Part shown: positions 55,515 to 64,000 of the stretch, in pieces
Layout: each line of letters begins with the position of its first letter
Numbering within the stretch: position 1 is the stretch's first letter
Assembly (NCBI GenBank): GCA_037447655.1
Contig: JBBHKE010003436.1
Location: 153,581 to 217,580, forward strand
DNA: 64,000 bases
Reading direction: 5' to 3'
Source of the DNA: Zygnema cylindricum
Taxonomy: Eukaryota; Streptophyta; Zygnematophyceae; Zygnematales; Zygnemataceae
The notes under the pieces: generated by a model
Database searches by the model: none
What the model was told of the DNA's origin: nothing
The model's input: the letters and a program-made list of their open reading frames with translations, nothing else
Translations under genes and position numbers: made by a program

Positions 55515-56352
55515 GAGGTAAAATAAACTCAAAACCATATTTGTAACACAAGTTTGTGTTTGCGCTAACAACAATTGTGGTAACAAACACTTTACATTGT
55601 TAACACTCACAAAAATACTTAAAATAAACTCTAAACCATATTTATAACTGAAATTTGTGTTTGCGCTAACAATAGTTTTTTGTAACAAACAACGGTGATT
55701 CTTTGCGGTAAAAAAAAGAGGTAAAATAAACTCCAAACGATGTTTGCAACACAAATTTGTGTTTGCGCTAACAACAATAGTGCTATCAAACACTTTATAT
55801 CGTTAACGTTCACAAAAATAGTTTAAAAAAAAACCCTAAACCGTTTTTCTAACACAAATTTGAGTTTGTGCTAACAAAAATATTTGTAACAAACAACGTT
55901 TATTTTTGTGATCACAAAAAGAGGAAAAATAAACTCTGACCTATGTTTGTAACACAAGTTTGTGTTTGCGATAACAAAAATAGTGGTAGCAAACACTTTC
56001 TACTGTTAATGCTCACAAAAATAGATAAAATACACACTAAACGATGTTTATAACTCATATTTGGGTTTGCACTAACAATAGTTTTGTTAAACAAAAAATA
56101 TTTATTATTACACTCACAAAAAGAGTAAAAAAAAACCTCTAAACTTTGTTTTCAACACAAATTTGTGTTTGCGTTAACTACAAAAAAAAATTTGAACAAA
56201 TTTTATTGCGTACGCACACAAAGAGAGTTTAAGAAAATACTAAACCATGTTTGTATAACAAACTTGAGTTTGCGCTAACAAAGATATTTGTAACAAACAA
56301 CGTTTATTGTTGGCGATTGCAAAAAGTGGTAAAATATAACATGGTATGGAGT
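55515..56352 (-). repeat. satellite array, inverted, part 2
   Basis: Continuation of the satellite after the LTR fragment, same orientation and unit. It passes directly into the middle of GypD-4 Gag near 56353. Confidence 0.8.
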
Positions 56353-57546
56353 TTATTTGGGGGGAGAGAAACCACCAGTGACCAAGGACAACTACCGTCC
56401 CACTTTCCGGGGCGAAACATCTAAAATGTCCCAATTTCAACTACGGCAAATCAAACTTCCCAAGTTTGATGACGCTCAAATATCAAATGAAATCCGCAAC
56501 AAATACACCTCTGAAGGATCGAAATGCAAGGTTTGTGGTTTCATGGGGCATAAGGAAGGGCAATGATTCCGCAAGAATGGGGTCCCAAAAAAATGATGCA
56601 GTTTGCCCTGTTCACTGGAGAAGGAGAAACTGCCGTTAACCCTCTCCCAATTTAACTTCTTTACCCTTAGGGGCGCAGATTTCCGCTTCCTAAATAAGAA
56701 CTAGCAAGAGCAACGGTTGCTCCGATGAAGCTTTCCTCGGAGACCATCATCCAGCTACAGAGTCACCAATTGGCTGCAATGGGTGCAAAATTGGTTGCCC
56801 TCCGTTTCCGATCTCTCTCTCGAATTGCTCCTCTCAATGCGGCGCAAAGACTCAAAAAACAACAATAAGAGCTCTTACAAAAGCTTGCGGAGCTAAAGCT
56901 TCAAGGCACTGCAGGTGAAAATGATGATGATCTCATGGGTTGGGATTTGTAACCTCCGAATGCCCACCATGCCCGAACATTTCTGTTTGGAGCCTGGAAT
57001 GTAGGAGTAGGAGATAACCGCCGACAACTCCGCCATTCTACCTCGGAGCAAAGGAAAGACAAACTTTAAATGGGTCAGAAGAACCACAACCAAAAGGGTA
57101 CCGGGCCTTTGTCATTTACTCCGCGAGTGGTGATTTTCAACAGCGACGTCGGCCTCGGAATCAAACCAACTCATCCACTGCCTACCAAACTTCGCCTGCC
57201 TCCCGATTTTGAAAACTACAAGAGCGAAAAACAGCAACTAGAAAAGGTGTCACTGGAAAGAGAAAAACAATGCAATCATGATTGGTTTGACAAATACATG
57301 GCAAAACGCTTGGACCAGGACACGCTCCAGACTCCACTAGCACCAGATTATAGTTTCGAAAGCGACGAAAGGGAAGGAGAGGGGCAAGATCAGCAAAATC
57401 TGGAATCCCCAACTTCTTCACCAAAAGCTCAACTTCCTTCATCAAAGCCGGCTGTCATGCTGGTTTGTCACCTCATGCCCTATACCTTAACCCACGTCAA
57501 GACTGTGGCATCCTCTCACAATCTGCCCGAAGAAATCCTCATCTAG
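56353..57546 (+). pseudogene. GypD-4 Gag C-terminus and spacer
   Basis: KMSQFQLRQIKLPKFDDAQISNEIR and the second zinc knuckle CKVCGFMGHKEGQ, whose last Cys is TGA (56566-56568). Then come broken frames matching GypD-1 6024-5662, and an open frame from 57070 with MGQKNHNQKGTGPL, PPDFENYKSEKQQLE and MLVCHLMPYTLTHVKTVASS. TAA near 57067 and TAG at 57544-57546 sit where other copies have Gln codons. Confidence 0.85.
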
Positions 57547-57599
57547 GCATTGGGAGAAAAAATACACACTGGGAAACAAAAAGTCGACCAAACAACTCT

Positions 57600-58204
57600 G
57601 CCGACCGCCATCTTTTTGTCTACCAATCCGAAAATCCTTTTTGGTGGATAGGGACTACTAAGCCTTATCAGTGGCTCTTAAACTTAATTGGACGGGAAAT
57701 TTCAAACTCAACGGGTGCGGAGGATATCAAGACGTTGTGGTCGACACCGGAGCGCTTCCCAACCTCATCACCACCTTCGCTTTACACAAAATGCCTAAGG
57801 AACTCCGGCCAGAAATCTGCTCAAGCAACATTTGCTTGAGCACGCTAAGCAGTGGTAGTCAGCCCGTCCATGGAATTGTCAAGGCCATGAAAATTGAATT
57901 CTCCGATGACGCAGGCCTACGCGTGAAAATTGAGCTCCCATTCCTAGTCGTTGAAGGAACTCAGTTTGAAATTCTATTGGGGATGGCCACATGGACCCGG
58001 CTGAATATGGGGTTAAGCATGAGGAAAGAACAATGTAACGTTCGGAACCCCGGAAATCCAGAAAGAAGCAAAGTGGTGGTCCCTTTGGACTTATGGAATG
58101 TGAGGAAGACCAATGTCTCGGTGCTTGAGTGCTACCCGGTGTATGCTACATCCTCTCCGGCGGAACTCTTTGCCAGCGCCAAAGATATAGCTGAGGAAAT
58201 CTAG
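57600..58204 (+). pseudogene. GypD-4 aspartic protease
   Basis: LNWTGNFKLNGCGGYQDVV with active site VVVDTGALPNLIT (57735-57770) and FLVVEGTQFEILLGMAT (near 57950-57990). The open frame continues about 65 residues further to AEEI-UAG at 58202-58204, the position of the shared UAG in GypD-1. The protease itself looks intact. Confidence 0.9.
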
Positions 58205-58373
58205 CACTTCCCTATTTCCAAGCGGTTGGAAGAGGAATACAATGATAGACTATTACAGGTGGTCAAACTTTGGTGGGGAGTGGATCAGATCTTCTCAGAC
58301 TTATTAATAGAGGAAACCATTTCAAACCTCCGGGCTGATGTCAGAGGGAAATCTGGAGATCCAATTTCTCAGT

Positions 58374-58497
58374 GACTGCGACAAGTTTGAGAGTTGGAGA
58401 GAGAAGTTAGAGATAGACTGCCTCGACTTCTATATTTCTTTTCAGACCTAGAAAATACTAATAAAACCATTAGTTTCTACAGCGCGCCTTCGAATTT
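58374..58497 (-). repeat. short LTR fragment inserted in GypD-4
   Basis: On the minus strand TGTAGAAACTAATGG then TATTTTCTAGGTCTGAAAAG matches the first ~125 bp of the B-type LTRs. It lies between protease and DNMT. Its left end coincides with the GCGACAAGT block also seen at 52354 and 38785. Confidence 0.65.
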
Positions 58498-59425
58498 CAT
58501 CTCTATTTTCTAGAATCAGTACTAATGTGGAAGTCGTTTTAAAAGCAAGATATAAGGTAGAACCCTATACAGCGGTGGAGATATCGCCCGAGGAAAGAGC
58601 CGTAAATGAGCATTGCTTGGAAAAACTCCACCACCTTTATCCTCACCAGTTTCCCGTGCAAGCCTTTTCCAAAGCCCACCGCAATCTTCTCCAAAATGTT
58701 GAAAATATAGTGACACCTCATATAGCCAGTCTGGGAAGGGTGAATTTGGTAGTGGCGATGTGGCCTTGTCAGGGATACTCCCTAGCCGGACAAAGGGTGG
58801 GGCACATGGACAGCATGAGTAGAACATTTTTTCAGATGATTCAAGTCATCTCATGGATATAGCAACTTCAGGATGCACCAGTGGGGAACTTATTGGAGAA
58901 TGTCCACCTGGGGGACGAAAAACGAAATTAGGTTGCCGACAGCTGAAATAAGGTGACCCAAGTTTTAGGAAATCCCATAGTCTTCGACGCAGCGCAAATG
59001 GGTTCCCGAACATACAGAGTTAGAGCTTATTGGACGAATTTGAATCCGCTACCCATACTCCAAAGAGTCTTGAAACAACACATCCCAGGCTTGGAGAACT
59101 CTGTGCAGCAGATCCTAGGGAAATGAAGGACAACAACACCCATTACAAAAATAGACCACTCTCCGTTTTTCTGGTGCAACAAGCCGGGATTTCCACGAAG
59201 AGCACTCCCCACATTGGTCTCTTTTCCTTCTAGCCACGCATATTGGAAAAGAGCACTGGGAATGATCTTTGATAGTCAAATAAGTCTCTAGACAAGAGCG
59301 ACAATTGGTGAACAAGAATCGGCAATGGGATTCCTTCCGGGCACCACGGTCGCACCAGGTATTTTAGACCTCCAGAGGTGCAGCTTAATCGGGCAGATCT
59401 GAATGCAATAACATGGGTAGTTTAA
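58486..59425 (+). pseudogene. GypD-4 C5-cytosine DNA methyltransferase domain
   Basis: About 310 codons. Motif I reads SLFSRIS (58500-58520), with Arg for the conserved Gly. VEISPEERAVNEHCLEKL follows. Motif IV NLVVAMWPCQGYS keeps the catalytic Cys (TGT 58767-58769). FFQMIQVISWI-TAG-QLQ (TAG 58861-58863, Gln in GypD-1) precedes motif VI NLLENVHLGD. Two more stops lie near 58929 and 58947. Motif VIII is SRTYRVRAYWTN. The C-terminal ALPTLVSFPSSHAY and MGFLPGTTVAP, LQRCSLI match GypD-1 and GypD-3. The catalytic loop is intact but the domain is broken elsewhere. Confidence 0.88.
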
Positions 59426-59742
59426 CACGCTCTCACCTTTTTAAATCTCGAATCTCCAAAGGCTCGGGCTATTTACCTTCAAGCTCCTCAGTTGTTAGGG
59501 ATACAAGCAACTTTGCAGCTTGAGGGTGGGAGAGAATGGAGAAGAAAAATTCACATTTCACCATCGGTTGTTTTCCCAGTGGGGGGGGAGGCGGGTGCTC
59601 AGATGGCGACTGCTTAGTGGAAGTTGTTTGCAGTAATGCCTTAGCCAGAGGGGAAGAGGCAAATCCACAGGTAGGGCGTGAGCTTGACATTAACCTCTAG
59701 GGTAGACTGGCAAAAGCTTGTGCTGCAGTTGAGCCGGGGAAA

Positions 59743-60971
59743 ATGGATAGGACCCTTGGGGAGCAGTTGGACACTCACCAGAAGGCGCAGCTCTTCAAAC
59801 TCTTAGCCAAAAACAAGCATGTGTTCTCATGGTCAGAAAGACATGTCGGCATTACTAAAAGGAACCCCTTTCCAAATCCATTTAATCGACAAAATGGCTA
59901 CAGTTTTGCAGAAGCAATACCCTTTTAGCTTCAACGAAGAAATTCATAACGGCTAAAGTCCAGACTTTGGTGGAAGCCGGATTGGTTGAGGAAAGTACAC
60001 GACTCCATGAGTTCGCTTCTACAACAGTTGTTCCTCCAAAAAAAGATTCGTTTGGGAAAGTTGTAGACTTCAGGATGTGTGGACATTGTCGCATGCTGAA
60101 CACAACAACCATCTCTGACCGTTATCTGATGGCAACTCCGGAAGAGATATTTCACTCGCTTGCTGGTGCCACTATCTACTCCACTGTGGACACGAAGAAC
60201 AAGTTCCACCAGATCGCTATGGAACCGAAGCACCGGGAGCAAAAGACATATTGGGCCAGTTCTCGGTTGTATGTATGGGTTAACCTACCCTTAGGGTTGA
60301 AGAATGCACCGGCCAAATTCTAACGAGCAATGGACAAATCTCTCCGAGGAATCGATTGTGCCCGGTGCTATATTGATGATCTGATCATATTCTCAAATAC
60401 TTTTGAGGAACACATGGAGCATATCCAGATCGTTCTCCGGGAACTCCAAGCGGCGGGCTTGAAATGTCACGCGGGCAAAGGCATTTTTGGGGTGTAGAAA
60501 ATCATTTACCTCGGACATGAGATGACACCCGGGACAGTGGGTCCTCACATGGTCAAGGTGGCAGCCCTTGACCTTTTTCCCCCACCGCAGGACATCGCGG
60601 CCCTTCGCACCTTTCTGGGCTTGGCCAACTACTACCGGTGGTTTATCCCCGAGTTTAGCAGTCAGGCCCAGCCCCTAAATCAGTTATTGCGGAAGGACCA
60701 AGAATGGCAATGGGCAAAAGAGCAACGGACCGCCTTCCAGTTCTTAAAGGATGCTTTGAAACAACACCCCGTACTTCGGATGCCTGATCACCGGAGGCCT
60801 TACCTATTTTATACTGATTGGAGCAGGTTTGGATTGGGAGCGGTCTTAGCTCAAGTCAATGATGCCGGAGCAGAATATGTGGTAGCTTACTCCAGCCATA
60901 GCAATAACCAAGCGGATGGAAATTATAGCAGTTACCACGGAGAGCTCCTCGCAGTATTTTGGGCAATCTAG
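59743..60971 (+). pseudogene. GypD-4 reverse transcriptase and RNase H
   Basis: Linker MDRTLGEQLDTHQKAQLFK and VFSWSERHVG, a frameshift near 59890, then RT: VEAGLVEESTRLHEFASTTV, DFRMCGHCRMLN, TVDTKNKFHQIAME, LGLKNAPAKF-TAA, catalytic CYIDDLIIFS (near 60365-60395) and FLGLANYYRWFIPEF. RNase H: FYTDWSRFGLGAVLAQ and SSYHGELLAVFWAI-TAG-HFRPYLYG. Later stops TAA TAG at 61033-61038 replace the Gln-Trp of the conserved QPLQW. This is the stretch that continues beyond the point where GypD-1 is cut. Confidence 0.92.
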
Positions 60972-61690
60972 CATTTCCGGCCTTATTTGTACGGGGTCCA
61001 TTTCACCTTGATTACAGACCATCAACCCCTGTAATAGATCATGGAAAATAGTAAGTTAACCGGCAAACTCGCCAGATCCGTTCTCATCCTGCAGGAATAT
61101 GATTTCAACATCGTTCACGTTCAAGGAAATTCATAAGAATGCTCACAAACTTAGCTGAAATGCCAATCCATCAACCTTGGATTTTACCGGGGCTTGGTAT
61201 GATGAGACTCGGAAATCAGTTTGGGACTCATTCAAAAATCTTCAGCCTTAATCTGGCTTCCCCAAGCTAGGGGGCAATTGTCAACTTTTGCGGCAGACAT
61301 GGAGGGGCATGCGCCCATCGGAGCCGGACGAAAAGATATCTGGAACGACTCCGATACTCTCGAATCAATCCAGAAGGGGTCTCCTCTTCCCCAGTTGGCT
61401 AGAGTTAAATTTTATCGGGTATAGATCCGGATGACGCCGTATGATTCGGACAAAAGCATTCTACTGTGGAATTGGTCAGACAGTAAGAGGAAAGTGGTTC
61501 CTCCCCCTTCAGCTTGGGAAAATATGATTATTCATCTCCATCAGTAATGTGGACACTTTGAGCAAAATCGGACCACCTCTTGTTTTAACGGCCATTACTG
61601 GTGGCACGGGCTGCAGGCCCAAGTCAATCAAATTGTGAAGAGTTGCTCTTCTTGCGATCAAGTCAAGGCAGCTTTTGACAAAAAGGGCGA
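60972..61690 (+). pseudogene. GypD-4 RNase H end and integrase N-terminal zinc site
   Basis: KLTGKLARSVLILQEYDFNIVH, a broken spacer, then HQ-TAA-CGHFEQNRTTSCF, HYWWHGLQAQVNQIV and CSSCDQVKAAF (near 61545-61680), the HHCC zinc site of integrase with His and Cys pairs present. The catalytic core is absent: after KGETV the sequence switches at about 61690 to a repeat. Confidence 0.8.
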
Positions 61691-62134
61691 AACTGTCGAG
61701 CGTGCCGAAAAACACCAGAGGAGGGCCCACTGTGCGGGTAATTGGCATTAGCGTTCTGCAATCAACCTTTTCCAGAATGCGAATGCTTCCCACAAAAATA
61801 CCTATGCCCACTGCTGCCCGCTTTGTTCCCGTGAGCATGCATGCAAAAGTGGGAATGAGTGCTTGGGGGAGGGCAAAAAGATATCTCCACCCCCCCTCCT
61901 TCTCCCCCCCATCGAGGAAAAGATGGAATCCTTGGAGGTGGAGCCAGGTCCCTGATTTTTGTGACGGTCTGTTGAAAGTCTATCAAGAATCCTCTCAAAA
62001 TCCACTATTGTGGTACAAAAGTTCTGGTAATCGACCTTGGAAGAAACCCAACCGAAGCCTTAAAAGGGACTACCAAAGAGAGAACCAAGATACTTCCACT
62101 CAGAATAATGAAAGGATAGAAATATGAAAAATGA
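61691..62134. other. repeat S copy 1 and GypD-type leader
   Basis: 61691-61800 is nearly identical to 63155-63260. The rest, read on the minus strand from 62134, resembles the GypD-1 leader downstream of its LTR. No coding region is supported; the Cys-rich frame CCPLCSREHACKSGNEC on the plus strand is probably chance. Confidence 0.5.
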
Positions 62135-63141
62135 TGTCTGAGATTTAACAATATCACCTTGTCCTTACAAAAATAGAGAATAAAGATAGAATATGGAATA
62201 ATAGCAAGCGAGCTCAACCTACCCCCATAACGTAACGCGGACAACAAAAGGAGACGAAATCTCTCCTCGAAAACCCCGGAATAGGTAAGGCCTCCTTAAC
62301 TCCTCAATTTCCGCGACCCGAAATCGGCAAGACCCTTCTTGGTTTGCAACAAACACGAGTCCCCAAATCGCCCAAACAAGAAAGACAATGTCACCCACCA
62401 AACCGGACTACGATTTCCACAAAGGGCAGATGAAAACCAAGATGGTAGTAGGGTAACAATCATATACAAAACAAAAGTTCTCCGTAAGAAAGTTTGCTAG
62501 AATTTCTTGTGTTTTTCTCGAAGATAGTACTCAAACACCAACATGTCTCCTTCGGCCCCAAGTGCCTTATACAAGCAAAGTTTGTCCTACGAAAAGTACT
62601 AAAGTCAAAGCAATACCAAGAGCCAATCAACGGCCGGGAATTGTCATCGTCCAGACATAAGACAAAACAGGTTGTACTACACTCAGGGCAAAAAGTTAGG
62701 CGACTATCTCCGGCTAGATTAGAAGCCACGTGTTTGTTTATGACACAATCCTGAGCACCAAAGTTCTAAAGTGACGTGAAACGCCTAACTTTGACTCTCA
62801 TTAATAAATTCTCTACCCGGTTGATGGACCTGAACTAACATTATGCAGATAGCCAACATTAAAATCTACTATACTATCCCAAAAGTTACGTGGTGTTCCA
62901 CACAGTAGCCCTCGAAGGGATAGGTGGAAACTAGTTGCATATAACAAAAGTTAATCTTTGGAACGGAATAACTCCGTTGTCCGGCCTCTGTTAGGCGCGA
63001 AATAAAGTGCGTTTTGCTCAGTTAAGAGAATAGAAGAATCTGGTCCGGCTGAGTGCACTCCTTCCCCCGTACTTGAATGGTCGTACAGAGGAAGAAGGCC
63101 CAAAAATCCTTGGTAAGATAAAGGGGCGCCTGTGAAGCACA
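62135..63141 (-). repeat. GypD-5 LTR
   Basis: 1,007 bp, TGTGCTTCAC to TCTGAGACA on the minus strand, homologous throughout to the GypD-1 5' LTR. Integrase/PHD sequence lies upstream and leader-like sequence downstream, so it acts as 3' LTR of GypD-5 and 5' LTR of a deleted neighbour. Confidence 0.8.
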
Positions 63142-63735
63142 CGAGCTTGATAGCTGTCGAGCGTGCCGGAAAACACAAAAGGAGGGCCCACTGTCGGGGT
63201 AATTGGCATTGGCGTTTTGCACTCAACCTTCCCCAAAATGCGAATGCTTCCCACAAAATCAACAGTGACTTAGACTTTCGAATAATTACCCTCCCAATTC
63301 CCAGTTCTTGCAGAACCAGAATGCCGAGGGTTTAGGACGAGGGTCCTAAGAGGTGGGAAGGCAAGACTGATGCCAACACTAGTCGCATCAATCACAAACC
63401 AGTACACAATTATGGGAGGAAGACAGGAGGCAATCGGAAGAACATAAAGGGGGATCAACAAAATAGGTAAGGTGGAAAATAGGCTCGTCTTCCAATCCCC
63501 GATGTGATAGGGAGCCACATTGATATGATTTTCCTTGATTCTTCGACCATCCTTCCCTTCCAGTGTCAAGACACCCTTGTTAAAAACTTCCACCACTTTC
63601 AAGATCACCCTTCCCGCTGAAATGTCCAGAATGTCTCTTTTCTGTTGCATCCGATACACGAAATCCCCGGGAAGAAATCGCCGTTGCCGTGGGACAAAAT
63701 TTTCGCTCCGGCGTTGCAAATACCAGAGTTTATCT
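63142..63735 (-). pseudogene. GypD-5 integrase C-terminus with decayed PHD finger
   Basis: From 63719: RQRRFLPGDFVYRMQQKRD, ISAGRVILKVVEV and NHINVAPYHIGD, the integrase barrel seen in GypD-3. After a frameshift, VLVCD-stop-CD-stop-CWHQSC (63395-63345) keeps the C-x2-C-x4-H-x2-C spacing of a PHD finger, followed by FWFCKNW. Repeat S (63155-63260) follows. It is cut on the right by Copia-F at 63736. Confidence 0.75.
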
Positions 63736-63772
63736 TGTTGTTCTTTGGTCTAAAATAGACCAAAGAACAACA
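63736..63772. repeat. 37-bp perfect hairpin at the Copia-F junction
   Basis: TGTTGTTCTTTGGTCTA, AAA, then the exact reverse complement. It starts TG, ends CA and is followed at once by a primer-binding site, so it occupies the place of an LTR. Its right arm ends GAACAACA like the A/C-family LTRs. Confidence 0.85.
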
Positions 63773-64000
63773 GGTTATGGGCCCACACCCCATCTATCAT
63801 ATGTTAGGTTAAGTCGAGATAGGTTTGTGTCACACGCATTGTAGCGGGTTAATATTGTCCTTGCTGGTTGTATTGCAGTAATGGTGTCTGTGTACCCATG
63901 AGATCGGCCTTATCATAGTGTTGGTATGTGCCGAGTTTAATCTTGCATCGCCCCAAGGGTTAACTTAGTGACAGTGTCGAAATGTCTACCCTCAATGAAA
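63773..64000 (+). mobile_element. Copia-F 5' end (primer-binding site and leader)
   Basis: GGTTATGGGCCCACACC matches the initiator tRNA-Met half-molecule site of Copia-B1. The in-frame ATG gives MGPHPIYHMLG then TAA. A later ATG near 63983 starts MSTLNE at the window edge. The element continues outside. Confidence 0.6.

Larger units (their letters stand above)
56353..61690 (+). mobile_element. GypD-4, Ty3/gypsy element with DNMT domain (Gag middle to integrase N-terminus)
   Basis: Order on the plus strand: end of Gag, spacer, protease, (small LTR insertion), DNMT, RT, RNase H, integrase zinc site. The 5' side is cut by satellite and the 3' side near 61690 by a repeat shared with GypD-5. The proteins are about 75-80% identical by eye to GypD-1. 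There are many stops and shifts. Confidence 0.88.

Noticed and set aside
61796-61860. Cys/His-rich plus-strand peptide after GypD-4 integrase as a zinc finger
   Set aside because: Spacing fits no known finger, and the DNA aligns better with GypD leader sequence on the other strand.
62460-62760. Open frames in the GypD-5 LTR as genes
   Set aside because: The aligned GypD-1 LTR does not keep the frames; no protein similarity recognised.

Overview
The window is a repeat-only stretch of a large eukaryotic nuclear genome. I found no host gene, no functional tRNA or rRNA gene, no CRISPR array and no bacterial operon. All recognisable coding sequence belongs to LTR retrotransposons, nearly all broken. 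A streptophyte (land plant or charophyte-type alga) is the most likely source: Ty1/copia and Ty3/gypsy elements are nested many layers deep, a plant-type G-box (CACGTG) recurs in the copia LTRs, and Ty3/gypsy elements carrying a cytosine methyltransferase have, as I recall, been reported from charophytes. Species cannot be named from this sequence.

The standout is a group of Ty3/gypsy elements, called GypD here, whose Pol carries a C5-cytosine DNA methyltransferase (DNMT) domain between the aspartic protease and the reverse transcriptase. At least one member (GypD-3), and a decayed second (GypD-5), also ends its integrase with a PHD finger. The inferred order is Gag (two CCHC knuckles) - protease - DNMT - RT - RNase H - integrase - PHD. 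Three DNMT copies are visible: 3430-4388 (-), 18865-19812 (-) and 58486-59425 (+). Each has its own lesions.

Layout. 1-2324: 3' end of Copia-A (+), inserted in GypD-1. 2325-10882: GypD-1 (-) from RT back to its 5' LTR, itself inserted in the protease region of GypD-2. 10883-13664 and 24789-26348: GypD-2 (-), split by GypD-3. 13665-24788: GypD-3 (-), the best preserved, with long LTRs. 26470-29175: satellite built on a ~202-bp unit. 29176-32089: Copia-D 3' part (-). 32694-38779: Copia-C1 (-), full length, inserted in an older LTR (B'). 37909-40061 and 42365-44517: a near-identical 2.15-kb direct duplication. 40905-42177: Copia-B3 5' end (-). 42178-43235: Copia-C2 5' end (-). 45742-51699: Copia-B1 (+), two 998-bp LTRs, inserted in the LTR of Copia-B2 (-). 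52457-53560: Copia-E (-). 54118-56352: satellite again, inverted and interrupted by a partial LTR. 56353-61690: GypD-4 (+). 62135-63735: GypD-5 LTR and integrase/PHD (-). 63736-64000: start of Copia-F (+).

In working copies the parts would act as follows. Gag forms the particle and the protease cuts the polyprotein. RT and RNase H make cDNA primed by tRNA; the copia elements show a site matching the anticodon region of initiator tRNA-Met. Integrase inserts the cDNA. In GypD the PHD finger could read histone tails at the target and the DNMT could methylate element or target DNA; both roles are inference. Premature stops are often C-to-T or G-to-A changes at Gln, Arg and Trp codons, as expected for methylated, silenced DNA. 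Several in-frame UAG codons are shared between diverged GypD copies or sit at the gag/pol junction, so programmed readthrough deserves a test.
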